From positions 1 to 10,825 of the forward strand of contig CAZTKU010000098.1 in NCBI GenBank assembly GCA_964614245.1: a stretch of 10,825 nt of DNA. The letters are read 5' to 3'. Source of the DNA: VGWB01 sp964614245 (GTDB taxonomy: Bacteria; Bacteroidota; Ignavibacteria; UBA10030). The notes beneath the pieces are model-generated. The model searched no databases. It worked only from the letters and a program-made list of their open reading frames with translations, and was not told the origin of the DNA. Of the stretch, positions 1-7,622 are shown piece after piece. Each line of letters starts with the position of its first letter. The stretch's first letter is position 1. The position numbers and the translations under genes are program-made.

Positions 1-1042
1 CATCCAACCTGTGCCAGAGCGTCAGATGGCGTTGAGACAGAAGTTGCAGATTGTGCGAAAACTTCAGCGTGATGTTCCGTTCAATCTCATCCACACGTTG
101 GCTCGCCTCCCGCACGAGGTCCTTTGGCCTGTTGAATGAATAGCTGGAAACGAGGCTTTTAACGCGCTCACCTTGCGACGAGACCGACTCCTGCAGAGCC
201 CTCCGCATAGTATAACAAGAGTTCCGTATAAGTTCAAGAATTTCGGATCTGTCGCGCACGATAAGCTCTGCAGCAGCGGACGGAGTTGGAGCACGCAGAT
301 CAGCAACGAAATCCGCAATGCTGAAATCAATCTCGTGACCGACCGCGCTGACGATCGGGATCGTCGATGCGTAGATCGCTCGTGCGACGATTTCTTCGTT
401 GAAGGGCCAAAGGTCTTCAAGGGAGCCTCCGCCTCGCCCAACGATGATCACATCGATCCCCCCGTATCGATTCATCTCACGAATCGCTTCTGCGATTTCC
501 TCAGCCGCTCCTGCTCCTTGAACTCGCACAGGGAGAAGAAGAACGTCAAGCGCGGGAAACCTCCGCGTAAGCACACTCCAGATATCCTGCAGTGCCGCTC
601 CTGTCTCCGATGTGATAATGCCGACCCGCTCCGGGAATTCAGGAATCGCTTTCTTATGTTCTGCGTCGAAGAGGCCTTCTGCCGCAAGCTTCTTCTTCAA
701 GCGCTCGAACGCGAGCTGGAGCTCGCCAATCCCGACTGGTGTGAGTTGGTCGACGTCAACCTGATAGCTGCCGCGAGGCGGATAGACCGTGATCGCGCCC
801 CGCGCAATCACCTTCATCCCGTCCTCCGGCTGAAACAGAAGTCCTTCCGCTCGACTTCGCCACATCGCGGCAGAAATCTGTGCTCCTTCATCCTTCAGTG
901 TGAAGTAGAGATGTCCGGACGTGTGGCGCTTGAAGTTCGAGATTTCCCCTTGTACCCAAACCCTCGGAAACCTCTGCTCAAGGGAAGACTTGATCTGGCG
1001 GGTGATCTCCGAGACAGTCAGGACCTTTTGTTCTTCCGGCAT
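1..1042 (-). CDS. xseA: Exodeoxyribonuclease VII large subunit, C-terminus cut by window edge
   Basis: XseA pairs with several copies of the small subunit XseB to form exonuclease VII, a cytoplasmic nuclease that degrades single-stranded DNA to oligonucleotides during repair. 347 codons are visible. Residues about 5-105 form the N-terminal OB-fold, with WVQGEISNFKRHTSGHLYF at 29-47. The catalytic domain follows, with the family signature GRGGGSLEDLWPFN at 202-215 and SAVGHEIDFSIADFVADLRA at 232-251. D153, R203, H236 and D239 line up, with a constant offset of two, with D155, R205, H238 and D241, recalled as essential in E. coli XseA. After residue 260 comes the start of the helical region that binds XseB; about 60-100 residues are missing beyond the window. 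The start ATG at 1042 gives the usual N-terminus, but its ribosome binding site is weak. The gene is divergent from bshB1. The identity is secure. Confidence 0.96.
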   Translation of the reverse strand, partial: MPEEQKVLTVSEITRQIKSSLEQRFPRVWVQGEISNFKRHTSGHLYFTLKDEGAQISAAMWRSRAEGLLFQPEDGMKVIARGAITVYPPRGSYQVDVDQLTPVGIGELQLAFERLKKKLAAEGLFDAEHKKAIPEFPERVGIITSETGAALQDIWSVLTRRFPALDVLLLPVRVQGAGAAEEIAEAIREMNRYGGIDVIIVGRGGGSLEDLWPFNEEIVARAIYASTIPIVSAVGHEIDFSIADFVADLRAPTPSAAAELIVRDRSEILELIRNSCYTMRRALQESVSSQGERVKSLVSSYSFNRPKDLVREASQRVDEIERNITLKFSHNLQLLSQRHLTLWHRLD

Positions 1043-1246
1043 GTGTGATTCGCTTTCGCGTCGAATAGTTTTAATATAGGAAACAATGGCTTCCCAAGCA
1101 TGTCAATTATTCTGCCTGTTTCCCATTGGGTGCCACGATCCGACCGTGTCAATGCTCGCTGGTCAGCCGACCCATCGGCTTCCCGTGCGATTAACCGAGA
1201 CCTCGAAACTCGTCGACTCAGGCTTGATCATCCAGCGACGTACTTC

Positions 1247-1275
1247 TTGTCTTTAGAATCGCGGATTGGTATATT
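1247..1275 (+). promoter_or_regulatory. Candidate sigma-70-type promoter for bshB1
   Basis: TTGTCT at 1247-1252 and TATATT at 1270-1275 are separated by 17 bases, matching the housekeeping consensus at 4 of 6 and 5 of 6 positions. Transcription would begin near 1282, giving a leader of about 48 bases before the ATG at 1330. A strong ribosome binding site, GAGGAG at 1318-1323, lies six bases before that ATG. The rest of the 1043-1329 spacer shows nothing else convincing. This is a by-eye match without experimental support. Confidence 0.4.
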
Positions 1276-1329
1276 GCCGCATTGGAAAATAGCCTGCTGA
1301 GATCTTCACAAGAGACTGAGGAGTGAAAT

Positions 1330-2058
1330 ATGACAGTTGATGTTCTCGCGTTCGGCGCTCATCCGGACGATCTGGAGCTCTCGTGCGGCGGCACCCTGGC
1401 GAAGCTCGTGAAACAAGGCCACAAAGTCGCCCTTGCAGATATCACTCAGGGTGAGCTCGGGACCCGCGGCACAAAAGAGATCCGGGCAAGAGAAGCGGAA
1501 GAGGCCGCGAGAACCCTTGGTGTTGCCACGAGGAGAAATCTGCTTATTCCTGATGGAAATGTCGAGGTCAGTGACGACAACAAGAACAAGGTCATCACCC
1601 TCATTCGCGAACTCCAGCCGAGAATTCTTCTCTTCCCCCACTCTGTCGAGAGGCATCCCGATCACGTCCACAGCCACGAGTTGTGCAAAGAAGCATGGTT
1701 CTATGCCGGCTTGGAAAAGATCAAGACCAAGCTGAAGGGCATCGACCAGCACCCGTTTCGTCCTCATCATCTCTTCGAATTCATGCAGTGGCAGGAATTT
1801 TACCCTTCCTTCGTTGTCGACATCAGCGACACGTTTGACATCAAGATGAAGGCTATCCGATCGTATGCCTCACAGTTCTACAACCCGAACAGCATGGAGC
1901 GTGAGACTAAGTTGAGCAGCCCCGAGTTCCTTGAACGGATTGAGACGCAATCGCGGTACTATGGGATGCGCATCGGCGTGAAGTACGGGGAGCCATTCTT
2001 CACGCACTATACGGTCGGGGTCAACGATATGTTTGATATCGTGGTGAGTAAGGGCTAG
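1330..2058 (+). CDS. bshB1: BshB1-type N-acetylglucosaminyl-malate deacetylase (PIG-L family)
   Basis: This 242-residue cytoplasmic zinc hydrolase of the PIG-L/LmbE family most likely removes the acetyl group from GlcNAc-malate to give GlcN-malate, the second step of bacillithiol synthesis. The family motif AHPDDLE is at residues 10-16 and HPDHVHSH at 109-116. H11, D14 and H112 are the expected zinc ligands, D13 the general base and H109 the second catalytic His. They match BcZBP of Bacillus cereus (H12, D15, H113, D14, H110) with an offset of one. Length and start are normal for BshB1, and GAGGAG sits six bases upstream of the ATG. It is convergent with the Cys-rich protein gene, 33 bases apart. 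BshA and BshC are not in the window. Another PIG-L amidase role is possible, but the QGELGTRG segment (40-47) and the tail rich in Tyr, Phe and Gly fit BshB1. Confidence 0.88.
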   Translation: MTVDVLAFGAHPDDLELSCGGTLAKLVKQGHKVALADITQGELGTRGTKEIRAREAEEAARTLGVATRRNLLIPDGNVEVSDDNKNKVITLIRELQPRILLFPHSVERHPDHVHSHELCKEAWFYAGLEKIKTKLKGIDQHPFRPHHLFEFMQWQEFYPSFVVDISDTFDIKMKAIRSYASQFYNPNSMERETKLSSPEFLERIETQSRYYGMRIGVKYGEPFFTHYTVGVNDMFDIVVSKG

Positions 2059-2100
2059 AGGAGAACTTCACGTTCCTCAGTATTTCAGCAATCAGTGCTG
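2058..2100. terminator. Weak hairpins between convergent genes
   Basis: Two short inverted repeats lie where bshB1 and the Cys-rich protein gene converge. At 2058-2078 GAGG pairs with CCTC and AAC with GTT, with a two-base bulge. At 2086-2100 CAGCA pairs with TGCTG around a five-base loop and overlaps the stop codon of the minus-strand gene. Neither has a T-tract on the proper side, so they are poor intrinsic terminators. They are listed because the position suits bidirectional termination. Confidence 0.2.
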
Positions 2101-2592
2101 GTGAGGACTGAGTTTCGTCTTCACATCACTCGATTTGACGCTACTGTCTTTCCCTTCCCCTCGCTGCCAGCCGGCATAGCACTCGTTGCACACTGGTTGA
2201 GCAGCCTTGAGCTCATCATAGCAGGGGCAGCTCTGATGATCTAACGCGCATTGGTTGCAGGGGGTATCAATACAGCATTTGTACTTCCCCTCTCTCTTCA
2301 ACTCCCTTTTTGCTTCATCCAAAAGCGCCTTCGCCATTTTGATTTTTTCAACAGGTGAGATGTTCTGCGACGATGGGGATTGTTTCACCAATTTCATTCC
2401 GCACTTCGGACACTTGCCCGGCTTCTCTGAAACGACGTCTGGATGCATCGTGCATGAGTAGAGGTCCTTTTCCTGTTCGTGCGCCTGGGTTGCCTGCTGT
2501 TGCTGATGATGCTCGTGCTGAGCGATCAAGGCATTTTGCGATGCCAGGAGTCCACCGATGACTATCGTCAACAAGAGAGGGGATTGTTTCAT
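2092..2592 (-). CDS. Secreted heavy-metal-binding protein: HMBD plus eight-Cys C-terminal domain
   Basis: This 166-residue exported protein is the last gene of the efflux block, 41 bases after cusA. The start ATG at 2592 has AAGGAG at 2601-2606, eight bases away. Residues 1-24 form a signal peptide (Lys2, hydrophobic core 6-18, likely cleavage after LIA), so it should act in the periplasm. A His/Gln-rich stretch (26-40) is followed by a heavy-metal-binding domain (HMBD) at 44-68, with possible ligands C47, M49, H50, C61, C64 and M66. A charged helix (80-102) leads to a second module at 104-146 with eight cysteines: C106, C107, C112, C115, C122, C124, C135 and C138. It ends in GWQRGEG and a tail with two His. 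I recall similar Cys patterns in uncharacterised environmental proteins but cannot name the domain. Its place after cusA suggests it captures or hands over copper to the pump, a job CusF does in E. coli. That role is inference. Confidence 0.85.
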   Translation of the reverse strand: MKQSPLLLTIVIGGLLASQNALIAQHEHHQQQQATQAHEQEKDLYSCTMHPDVVSEKPGKCPKCGMKLVKQSPSSQNISPVEKIKMAKALLDEAKRELKREGKYKCCIDTPCNQCALDHQSCPCYDELKAAQPVCNECYAGWQRGEGKDSSVKSSDVKTKLSPHQH

Positions 2593-2633
2593 GACATTTT
2601 CTCCTTCTATTAATTATTGAAGAGATGTTCAGT

Positions 2634-5600
2634 TCAGACTTGGTCTTCTAACTGTTTTCCTTCCGCTAACAAGTCCCTGTTCAAGCTCCAGCGCTTCCAT
2701 AGGAAGTAGATCACGGGATAGACTGCGAGCTCAAGCAGCACGGATGTGACAACACCACCCACCATCGGTGCTGCGATGCGCTTCATTACGTCGGCTCCCG
2801 TGCCGTGACTCCACATGATCGGAAGCAGGCCTGCGATAATGACAGAGGCCGTCATGATCTTAGGCCTCACCCGCTTTACTGCACCATAGTGGATCGCCTC
2901 CTTCAGATCTTTCACACCGTGCATCATTCCTTTCTGCTTCCATTCGTCGTATGCGTGGTCAAGATACAGAAGCATGACAACACCCGTCTCAGCGTCGAGG
3001 CCGGCGAGGGCAATGATACCCACCCAGACCGCAATGCTGAGGTTGTATCCAAGCAGGTAAAGGAACCAAAACGCTCCCACGAGGGAGAATGGAACCGCAA
3101 GGAACACGATCGCAACCTTCGTGACGGAGCGCGTATTGAGATAGATAATGACGAAAATGATGAAGAGTGTCATCGGAATGACATACATCAGCCGCTTCTC
3201 GGCGCGCTGCATATATTCGTATTGCCCGCTCCAGATGATATTGTATCCGGCAGGCACTTTGATCTTCTCAGCAACGGTTTTCTTTGCATTCTGCACATAC
3301 GTCCCGACATCGATGTCCTTGATGTCCACATAAACCCATGCATTCGGACGAGTGTCCTCGCTGCGGATGACCATCGGCCCTTTGCGCGGGGTAATGGTCG
3401 CAATCTGCCGAATCGGAATCTGCTCACCGGTAGGTGTTGGCACGAGAACCCGCCTCAGGGCTTCGAGATTGTCCCGCAGCTCGCGGCCGTAACGAAGATT
3501 GACGGTGTACCGCTCGAGGCCTTCAACGGTAGTGGTTATGCTCATGCCGCCCATCGCCGTCTCGATGATATTCTGTACATCGCCAATTGTCAACCCGTAA
3601 CGGGCAGCCTCTTTCCGATCGATGTCGAAATCGAGATAGTTACCACCCACCGCACGCTCAGCAAATGCACTCAGAGTTCCGGGAACCGTCCTCACAATCG
3701 CCTCAACCTCCTTCCCGATTTGTTCCAGAACCTTTAAGTCGGGACCCGAAATCTTGATACCCACCGGCGTCTTAATGCCTGTGCTCAACATATCAACGCG
3801 CGTTTTAATCGGCATTGTCCATGCGTTTGTCAGACCTGGGAGCTGAATTGCGCGATCCATTTCGTCAACCAGTTTCTGCACGGTCATTCCTGGCCGCCAC
3901 TCACTCTCTGGTTTGAGCATGATCGTTGTTTCGATCATATCCAGCCCAGCAGGATCCGTTGCTGTCTCTGCCCGGCCGATCTTGCCGAAAACGTGATGGA
4001 CCTCAGGAAATTGGCGGATGATTTTATCGGTCTGCTGCAACAGTTCTCTTGCTTTTGTGATTGACATCCCGGGAAGCGTCGTCGGCATGTAGAGCAAGTC
4101 ACCTTCATACAATGGCGGCATGAATTCGGAGCCGAGTTGTGTGAACGGGATCACCGTAAGTCCCATCAGGACAAGTGCCGCAACAATGACCCACTTATTG
4201 TATTTCAAAACCAAATCGACCAGCGGCGTGTAAATCCGAATCAGAAACCGATTGATGGGATTTCTCTCCTCGGGCAGTATTTTGCCCCGAATCCAATAAC
4301 CCATCAGGATCGGGACGACGGTGATGGAGAGCAGCGCGGCGGCCCCCATCGAATACGTTTTCGTGAAAGCCAGCGGCTTGAAGAGTCGGCCTTCCTGTGC
4401 CTCCAGCGTGAAGACGGGAATAAAGGAAACGGTGATGACAAGTAGTGAGTAAAACAGTGCCGGGCCAACTTCTTTTGCCGCATCAAGGATTACCTGCCAA
4501 TGCTCTCGACGTTCTCCCGGGGGCCTCAGCGCCTCGTGCTCCATGTGTTTATGAGCGTTTTCGATCATGATGATCGCAGCATCCACCATTGCTCCGATGG
4601 CGATCGCAATGCCGCCGAGCGACATGATATTCGCGTTGATGCCCTGTTGCTTCATCACAATGAAAGAGATCACGATGGCCGTCGGCAGCGTGAGAATCGC
4701 CACAAGGGAGCTGCGCGCGTGCAGCAAGAAAATGATGCACACGATGGCCACGATGATGATTTCCTCAATGAGCTTCTCCTTCAGCGTGCCGATTGCTCTC
4801 TCGATGAGGCTTGATCGATCATACGCCATCTCGATCCTCACGTCCTCGGGCAGTCCCTGTTTCAGCGCCTCGAGTTTCTTCTTCACATTCTCGATCACTT
4901 CCAGCGCATTCTGACCATACCGCATGACAATAATGCCGCCGACGACTTCGCCTTCACCGTTGCTCTCCGCGAGACCTCGACGCATGAGAGGCCCAAGCGT
5001 CACGTCAGCGACTTCCTTGACATACACAGGCGTGCCGCTTTTCTTATCGACCATCAACGGAATGTATTTCACGTCGTCGATCGACTTGATGTAGCCCAGA
5101 CCCCTCACCATGAACTCCATCTCGCCCATCTCGATGACCTCACCGCCAACGTCGCTGTTGGAATTCTTAATCGCCATCTCCACCATATTCAGGGGGATCT
5201 TGTAGGCGAGCAGTTTCGCCGGATCGACGGTGACTTGATACTGTTTGACGAAGCCACCGATGCTCGCGACTTCGGCAACACCTTCGACGGCTGTCAGTTC
5301 ATACTTGAGATACCAGTCCTGATATGACCGGAGCTCCTGTAAAGAATGCCTGTCCGACGTCAGGGTGTACATATATACCCAGCCAACACCGGTGGCGTCG
5401 GGGCCAAGGGTCGGGACGACCTTGGACGGCAATCGCTTCTGCGCATAATTGAGATACTCCAGCACCCGGCTGCGCGCCCAATAGAGGTCAGTTCCATCCT
5501 CGAAGATGACGTACACCAGAGAGTACCCAAAGAACGAATATCCACGAACGACCTTCGATCCAGGCACAGACACCATCGCGGTTGTCAGCGGGTATGTCAC

Positions 5601-5792
5601 TTGATCTTCAACGAGCCGCGGTGATTGTCCCGGATATTCCGAGTAGATGATCACCTGCACGTCACTCAAATCGGGAATCGCGTCGATGGGAATGGTCAGC
5701 ATCGAGTACGTTCCCCACCCGACGAGAAAGAGCACGGCGAGGATCACCATGAATTTGTTGCGGACAGACCATTCTATGATTTTTTGTAGCAT
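2634..5792 (-). CDS. cusA: CusA-like RND efflux pump for Cu(I)/Ag(I)
   Basis: This 1052-residue inner-membrane HME-RND transporter uses the proton gradient to move monovalent metal from periplasm or cytoplasm into the CusBC channel. Length is normal. A first membrane helix (12-31) and the large periplasmic loop precede a helix cluster at about 340-500; a second loop and a C-terminal cluster (870-1032) follow. M569 (LLYMP), M619 (LDMIETT) and M668 (DMLSTG) match the three-Met site M573/M623/M672 of E. coli CusA at a constant offset of four. The membrane pairs M409-M497, M402-M482 and M390-M1003 match M410-M501, M403-M486 and M391-M1009. D404, E935 and K978 match the proton relay D405/E939/K984. 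E. coli numbers are from memory. The start ATG is 12 bases after the cusB stop with GGAGAA at 5797-5802, so translation is probably linked to cusB. A CzcA-type Co/Zn/Cd pump is much less likely. Confidence 0.95.
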   Translation of the reverse strand: MLQKIIEWSVRNKFMVILAVLFLVGWGTYSMLTIPIDAIPDLSDVQVIIYSEYPGQSPRLVEDQVTYPLTTAMVSVPGSKVVRGYSFFGYSLVYVIFEDGTDLYWARSRVLEYLNYAQKRLPSKVVPTLGPDATGVGWVYMYTLTSDRHSLQELRSYQDWYLKYELTAVEGVAEVASIGGFVKQYQVTVDPAKLLAYKIPLNMVEMAIKNSNSDVGGEVIEMGEMEFMVRGLGYIKSIDDVKYIPLMVDKKSGTPVYVKEVADVTLGPLMRRGLAESNGEGEVVGGIIVMRYGQNALEVIENVKKKLEALKQGLPEDVRIEMAYDRSSLIERAIGTLKEKLIEEIIIVAIVCIIFLLHARSSLVAILTLPTAIVISFIVMKQQGINANIMSLGGIAIAIGAMVDAAIIMIENAHKHMEHEALRPPGERREHWQVILDAAKEVGPALFYSLLVITVSFIPVFTLEAQEGRLFKPLAFTKTYSMGAAALLSITVVPILMGYWIRGKILPEERNPINRFLIRIYTPLVDLVLKYNKWVIVAALVLMGLTVIPFTQLGSEFMPPLYEGDLLYMPTTLPGMSITKARELLQQTDKIIRQFPEVHHVFGKIGRAETATDPAGLDMIETTIMLKPESEWRPGMTVQKLVDEMDRAIQLPGLTNAWTMPIKTRVDMLSTGIKTPVGIKISGPDLKVLEQIGKEVEAIVRTVPGTLSAFAERAVGGNYLDFDIDRKEAARYGLTIGDVQNIIETAMGGMSITTTVEGLERYTVNLRYGRELRDNLEALRRVLVPTPTGEQIPIRQIATITPRKGPMVIRSEDTRPNAWVYVDIKDIDVGTYVQNAKKTVAEKIKVPAGYNIIWSGQYEYMQRAEKRLMYVIPMTLFIIFVIIYLNTRSVTKVAIVFLAVPFSLVGAFWFLYLLGYNLSIAVWVGIIALAGLDAETGVVMLLYLDHAYDEWKQKGMMHGVKDLKEAIHYGAVKRVRPKIMTASVIIAGLLPIMWSHGTGADVMKRIAAPMVGGVVTSVLLELAVYPVIYFLWKRWSLNRDLLAEGKQLEDQV

Positions 5793-5804
5793 GAGCTTCT
5801 CCGT

Positions 5805-7451
5805 TTAATGGCGATGTTCCTGATTGTCATCCGTCTTGAGAACGAGTTTCATGCCGCACTTGGGGCAATCTCCCGGCTTGTCGCTGACGACTTCCGGATG
5901 CATTTCGCACGTGTAGAGCTGCTTTTGCCTGGACTTGCTCGACGTTGCTTTGGGCGCTGACGTCTTCGCAGGCGACTTCACCTCGTCCCCCTCATGTTCT
6001 TTCGCCTTCTTTTCTTTTGTCATGGGCTTCGTATCGTGACCTTCGTGCTCAGATGGAGTGGGTTGTTGTTCCATCGGCTTGGACATGTCCATACCGGCAT
6101 GGCCTGACATTTGACTGATGGCAGCTTTAAGATTGCTCTCTGAGTCAATCAAGAACTGGGATGAGGTTACGATCTTCTCTCCCTCCTCGATGCCTTCAAG
6201 AACCTGCACATACCCATCCGCCGTCACACCGAGTTTCACTTCACGAGGATCAAAATATCCACCGCCGAGTGAAATCACGGCGATATTGCGTTCGCCAGAC
6301 CGGATAATGGCCTGATCGGGCACTGCGATAGCGTCGAGAGCAACGGGGGACGCGATCATCACCGTCACGTACATCTCCGGCTTGAAATCGAGATTCGGTG
6401 TATTGTGAACTTCGATCCGCACCTTCGCGGTCTTTGTTTCCATACTCAGTGTCGGAGAGATATAGGAAATGGTCCCTTTGAACGCTTTGCCTGGCAGGTA
6501 CGAAAGCTCCACATCCGCTTGTTGACCAACCTTAACCCACGCGAGCTCGTATTGGTAGATGTCCGCCAGAACCCAGGCCGTCGACAGATCGGCAATCTTG
6601 TAGAGTTCCATACCGGCCATCGTACTCTGACCTTTGAAGACCATTTTGTCCATCACGATACCATCGACGGGTGAGTAGAATGTCATCGTCTTCTTTGGCG
6701 CACCTCTTGTTTCAAGTTCTCGAATCTCAGCTTCCGTTATGTCCCAGTAAAGCAAGCGACGCTTCGCGCTTTGGACTAATCCTTCTGCTCCTGTTCGCGC
6801 TTCCTCAATGCTGCTTTTGTTCAATCGCTCCTTGTACCGGATTGCCTGGAGATATTCGTCCTGCGTTGAGACAAGCTCAGGACTATAGAGCTCCAGAAGG
6901 GGATCGCCCCGTCGAACGGCCTTCCCTGAGTAATCCACATAGAGTCTCTCCACCCATCCCATAATCTTCGTATTGATGGAATAGACCTTTCTTTCATCAA
7001 ACTCTATCTTGCCCACTGTGCGAATGATCTTGTTCAACTTCCTTCGTTCAACCGTCTCGACCTTCACGCCGATGTTCTGCACTGTCACGGGATCGATCTT
7101 GATCCCTTTTGAATCGCTCTCCCCCTCATAGACCGGGACCAGATCCATGCCACAATCGGGTGCCTTTCCGGGTTTGTCGGAAGTAAACCAAGGATGCATC
7201 GGGTCTCTGTAGTAGGCGATTTTTCGTTCTCCGGCCATGCCTGACGACTCGTCATATACCGGGACGAAATCCATTCCGTCTGAGGACTTCTTCGGGACAG
7301 GGGATGTTATTTGTGGATTCATCGGGTCACGGTAGAATAGGATCTTTCGTCCTCTTGTAGAGCTCGATTCACTCACCGGATGAAAAATGAGCCAGCCAGC
7401 GCCCAAGCCAATGACGATACTGAGGATTGCGGTCATAACGATTTTCTTCAT
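5805..7451 (-). CDS. cusB: CusB-like periplasmic adaptor with three heavy-metal-binding modules
   Basis: This 548-residue membrane fusion protein should bridge CusA and the outer-membrane channel and pass metal to the pump. E. coli CusB has about 407 residues, so this one is long. Residues 4-23 form an uncleaved anchor or signal peptide. HMBD-like modules follow at 37-66 (M44, M60) and 78-108 (M85, H86, C100, M102), matching the Met-site N-terminus of E. coli CusB. The adaptor core runs from about 117 to 445: barrel-sandwich halves around 158-190 and 255-290, a helical hairpin between them (about 193-250), then beta-barrel (290-370) and membrane-proximal domain (370-440). Beyond it lies an extra tail: a low-complexity linker rich in His, Met, Lys and Glu (449-510), then a third HMBD at 511-539 with C515, M517, H518, C529, C532 and M534. 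AGGAG at 7461-7465 lies nine bases before the ATG. It is 171 bases from cusC. Confidence 0.93.
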   Translation of the reverse strand: MKKIVMTAILSIVIGLGAGWLIFHPVSESSSTRGRKILFYRDPMNPQITSPVPKKSSDGMDFVPVYDESSGMAGERKIAYYRDPMHPWFTSDKPGKAPDCGMDLVPVYEGESDSKGIKIDPVTVQNIGVKVETVERRKLNKIIRTVGKIEFDERKVYSINTKIMGWVERLYVDYSGKAVRRGDPLLELYSPELVSTQDEYLQAIRYKERLNKSSIEEARTGAEGLVQSAKRRLLYWDITEAEIRELETRGAPKKTMTFYSPVDGIVMDKMVFKGQSTMAGMELYKIADLSTAWVLADIYQYELAWVKVGQQADVELSYLPGKAFKGTISYISPTLSMETKTAKVRIEVHNTPNLDFKPEMYVTVMIASPVALDAIAVPDQAIIRSGERNIAVISLGGGYFDPREVKLGVTADGYVQVLEGIEEGEKIVTSSQFLIDSESNLKAAISQMSGHAGMDMSKPMEQQPTPSEHEGHDTKPMTKEKKAKEHEGDEVKSPAKTSAPKATSSKSRQKQLYTCEMHPEVVSDKPGDCPKCGMKLVLKTDDNQEHRH

Positions 7452-7506
7452 GTCTCTTTGCTCCTGAGAAAATGATTAGCTGGCATTACGCAACAATTGA
7501 TTTTTG

Positions 7507-7590
7507 GCCACAAAGTCACCAAGACAGCAAGGTCGAATTTGAGTTTTTCTTACTCCCGTGTTTTTCTTCGTGCCGTTGTGCCTTTGTGGC
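7507..7590. repeat. Imperfect 26-base inverted repeat of the CCACAAAGGCAC type
   Basis: The arms 7507-7532 and 7565-7590 are reverse complements at 19 of 26 positions. The outermost nine bases, GCCACAAAG against CTTTGTGGC, match perfectly, and the spacer is 32 bases. Arms built from short repeats of the CACAAAG/CACGAAG kind occur as dispersed palindromes between genes in many environmental bacteria (from memory; origin and function unclear). Here it fills half of the 171-base cusC-cusB spacer. In RNA it would fold into a long imperfect hairpin, which could stabilise or attenuate the transcript reaching cusBA. Neither arm is followed by a T-tract on the minus strand, so it is not a standard terminator. 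Confidence 0.7.
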
Positions 7591-7622
7591 AAGACTTTCC
7601 AGGGAATACGTAACATCAGTGA

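Noticed and set aside
173..1048. Open frame of 291 codons on the plus strand
   Set aside because: It lies antisense to xseA, whose protein is clearly recognisable. The product has no known motif and an unnatural bias to Arg, Asp and Ser.
1073..1106. Minus-strand TTGACA (1106-1101) and TATATT (1078-1073) as an xseA promoter
   Set aside because: The hexamers are good, but the spacer is 22 bases, too long for a normal promoter. No better-spaced pair was found there.
1100..1300. 66-codon open frame in the xseA-bshB1 spacer
   Set aside because: No ribosome binding site, no recognisable motif, and it covers the likely bshB1 promoter.
2805..3737. Open frame of 310 codons on the plus strand
   Set aside because: It is antisense to the conserved C-terminal half of cusA and its product has no recognisable domain.
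2634..5792. Annotation of the pump as a CzcA-type Co/Zn/Cd exporter
   Set aside because: The full methionine site and relay pairs of Cu(I)/Ag(I) pumps are present, including the DMLSTG and YMPTTLPG segments.
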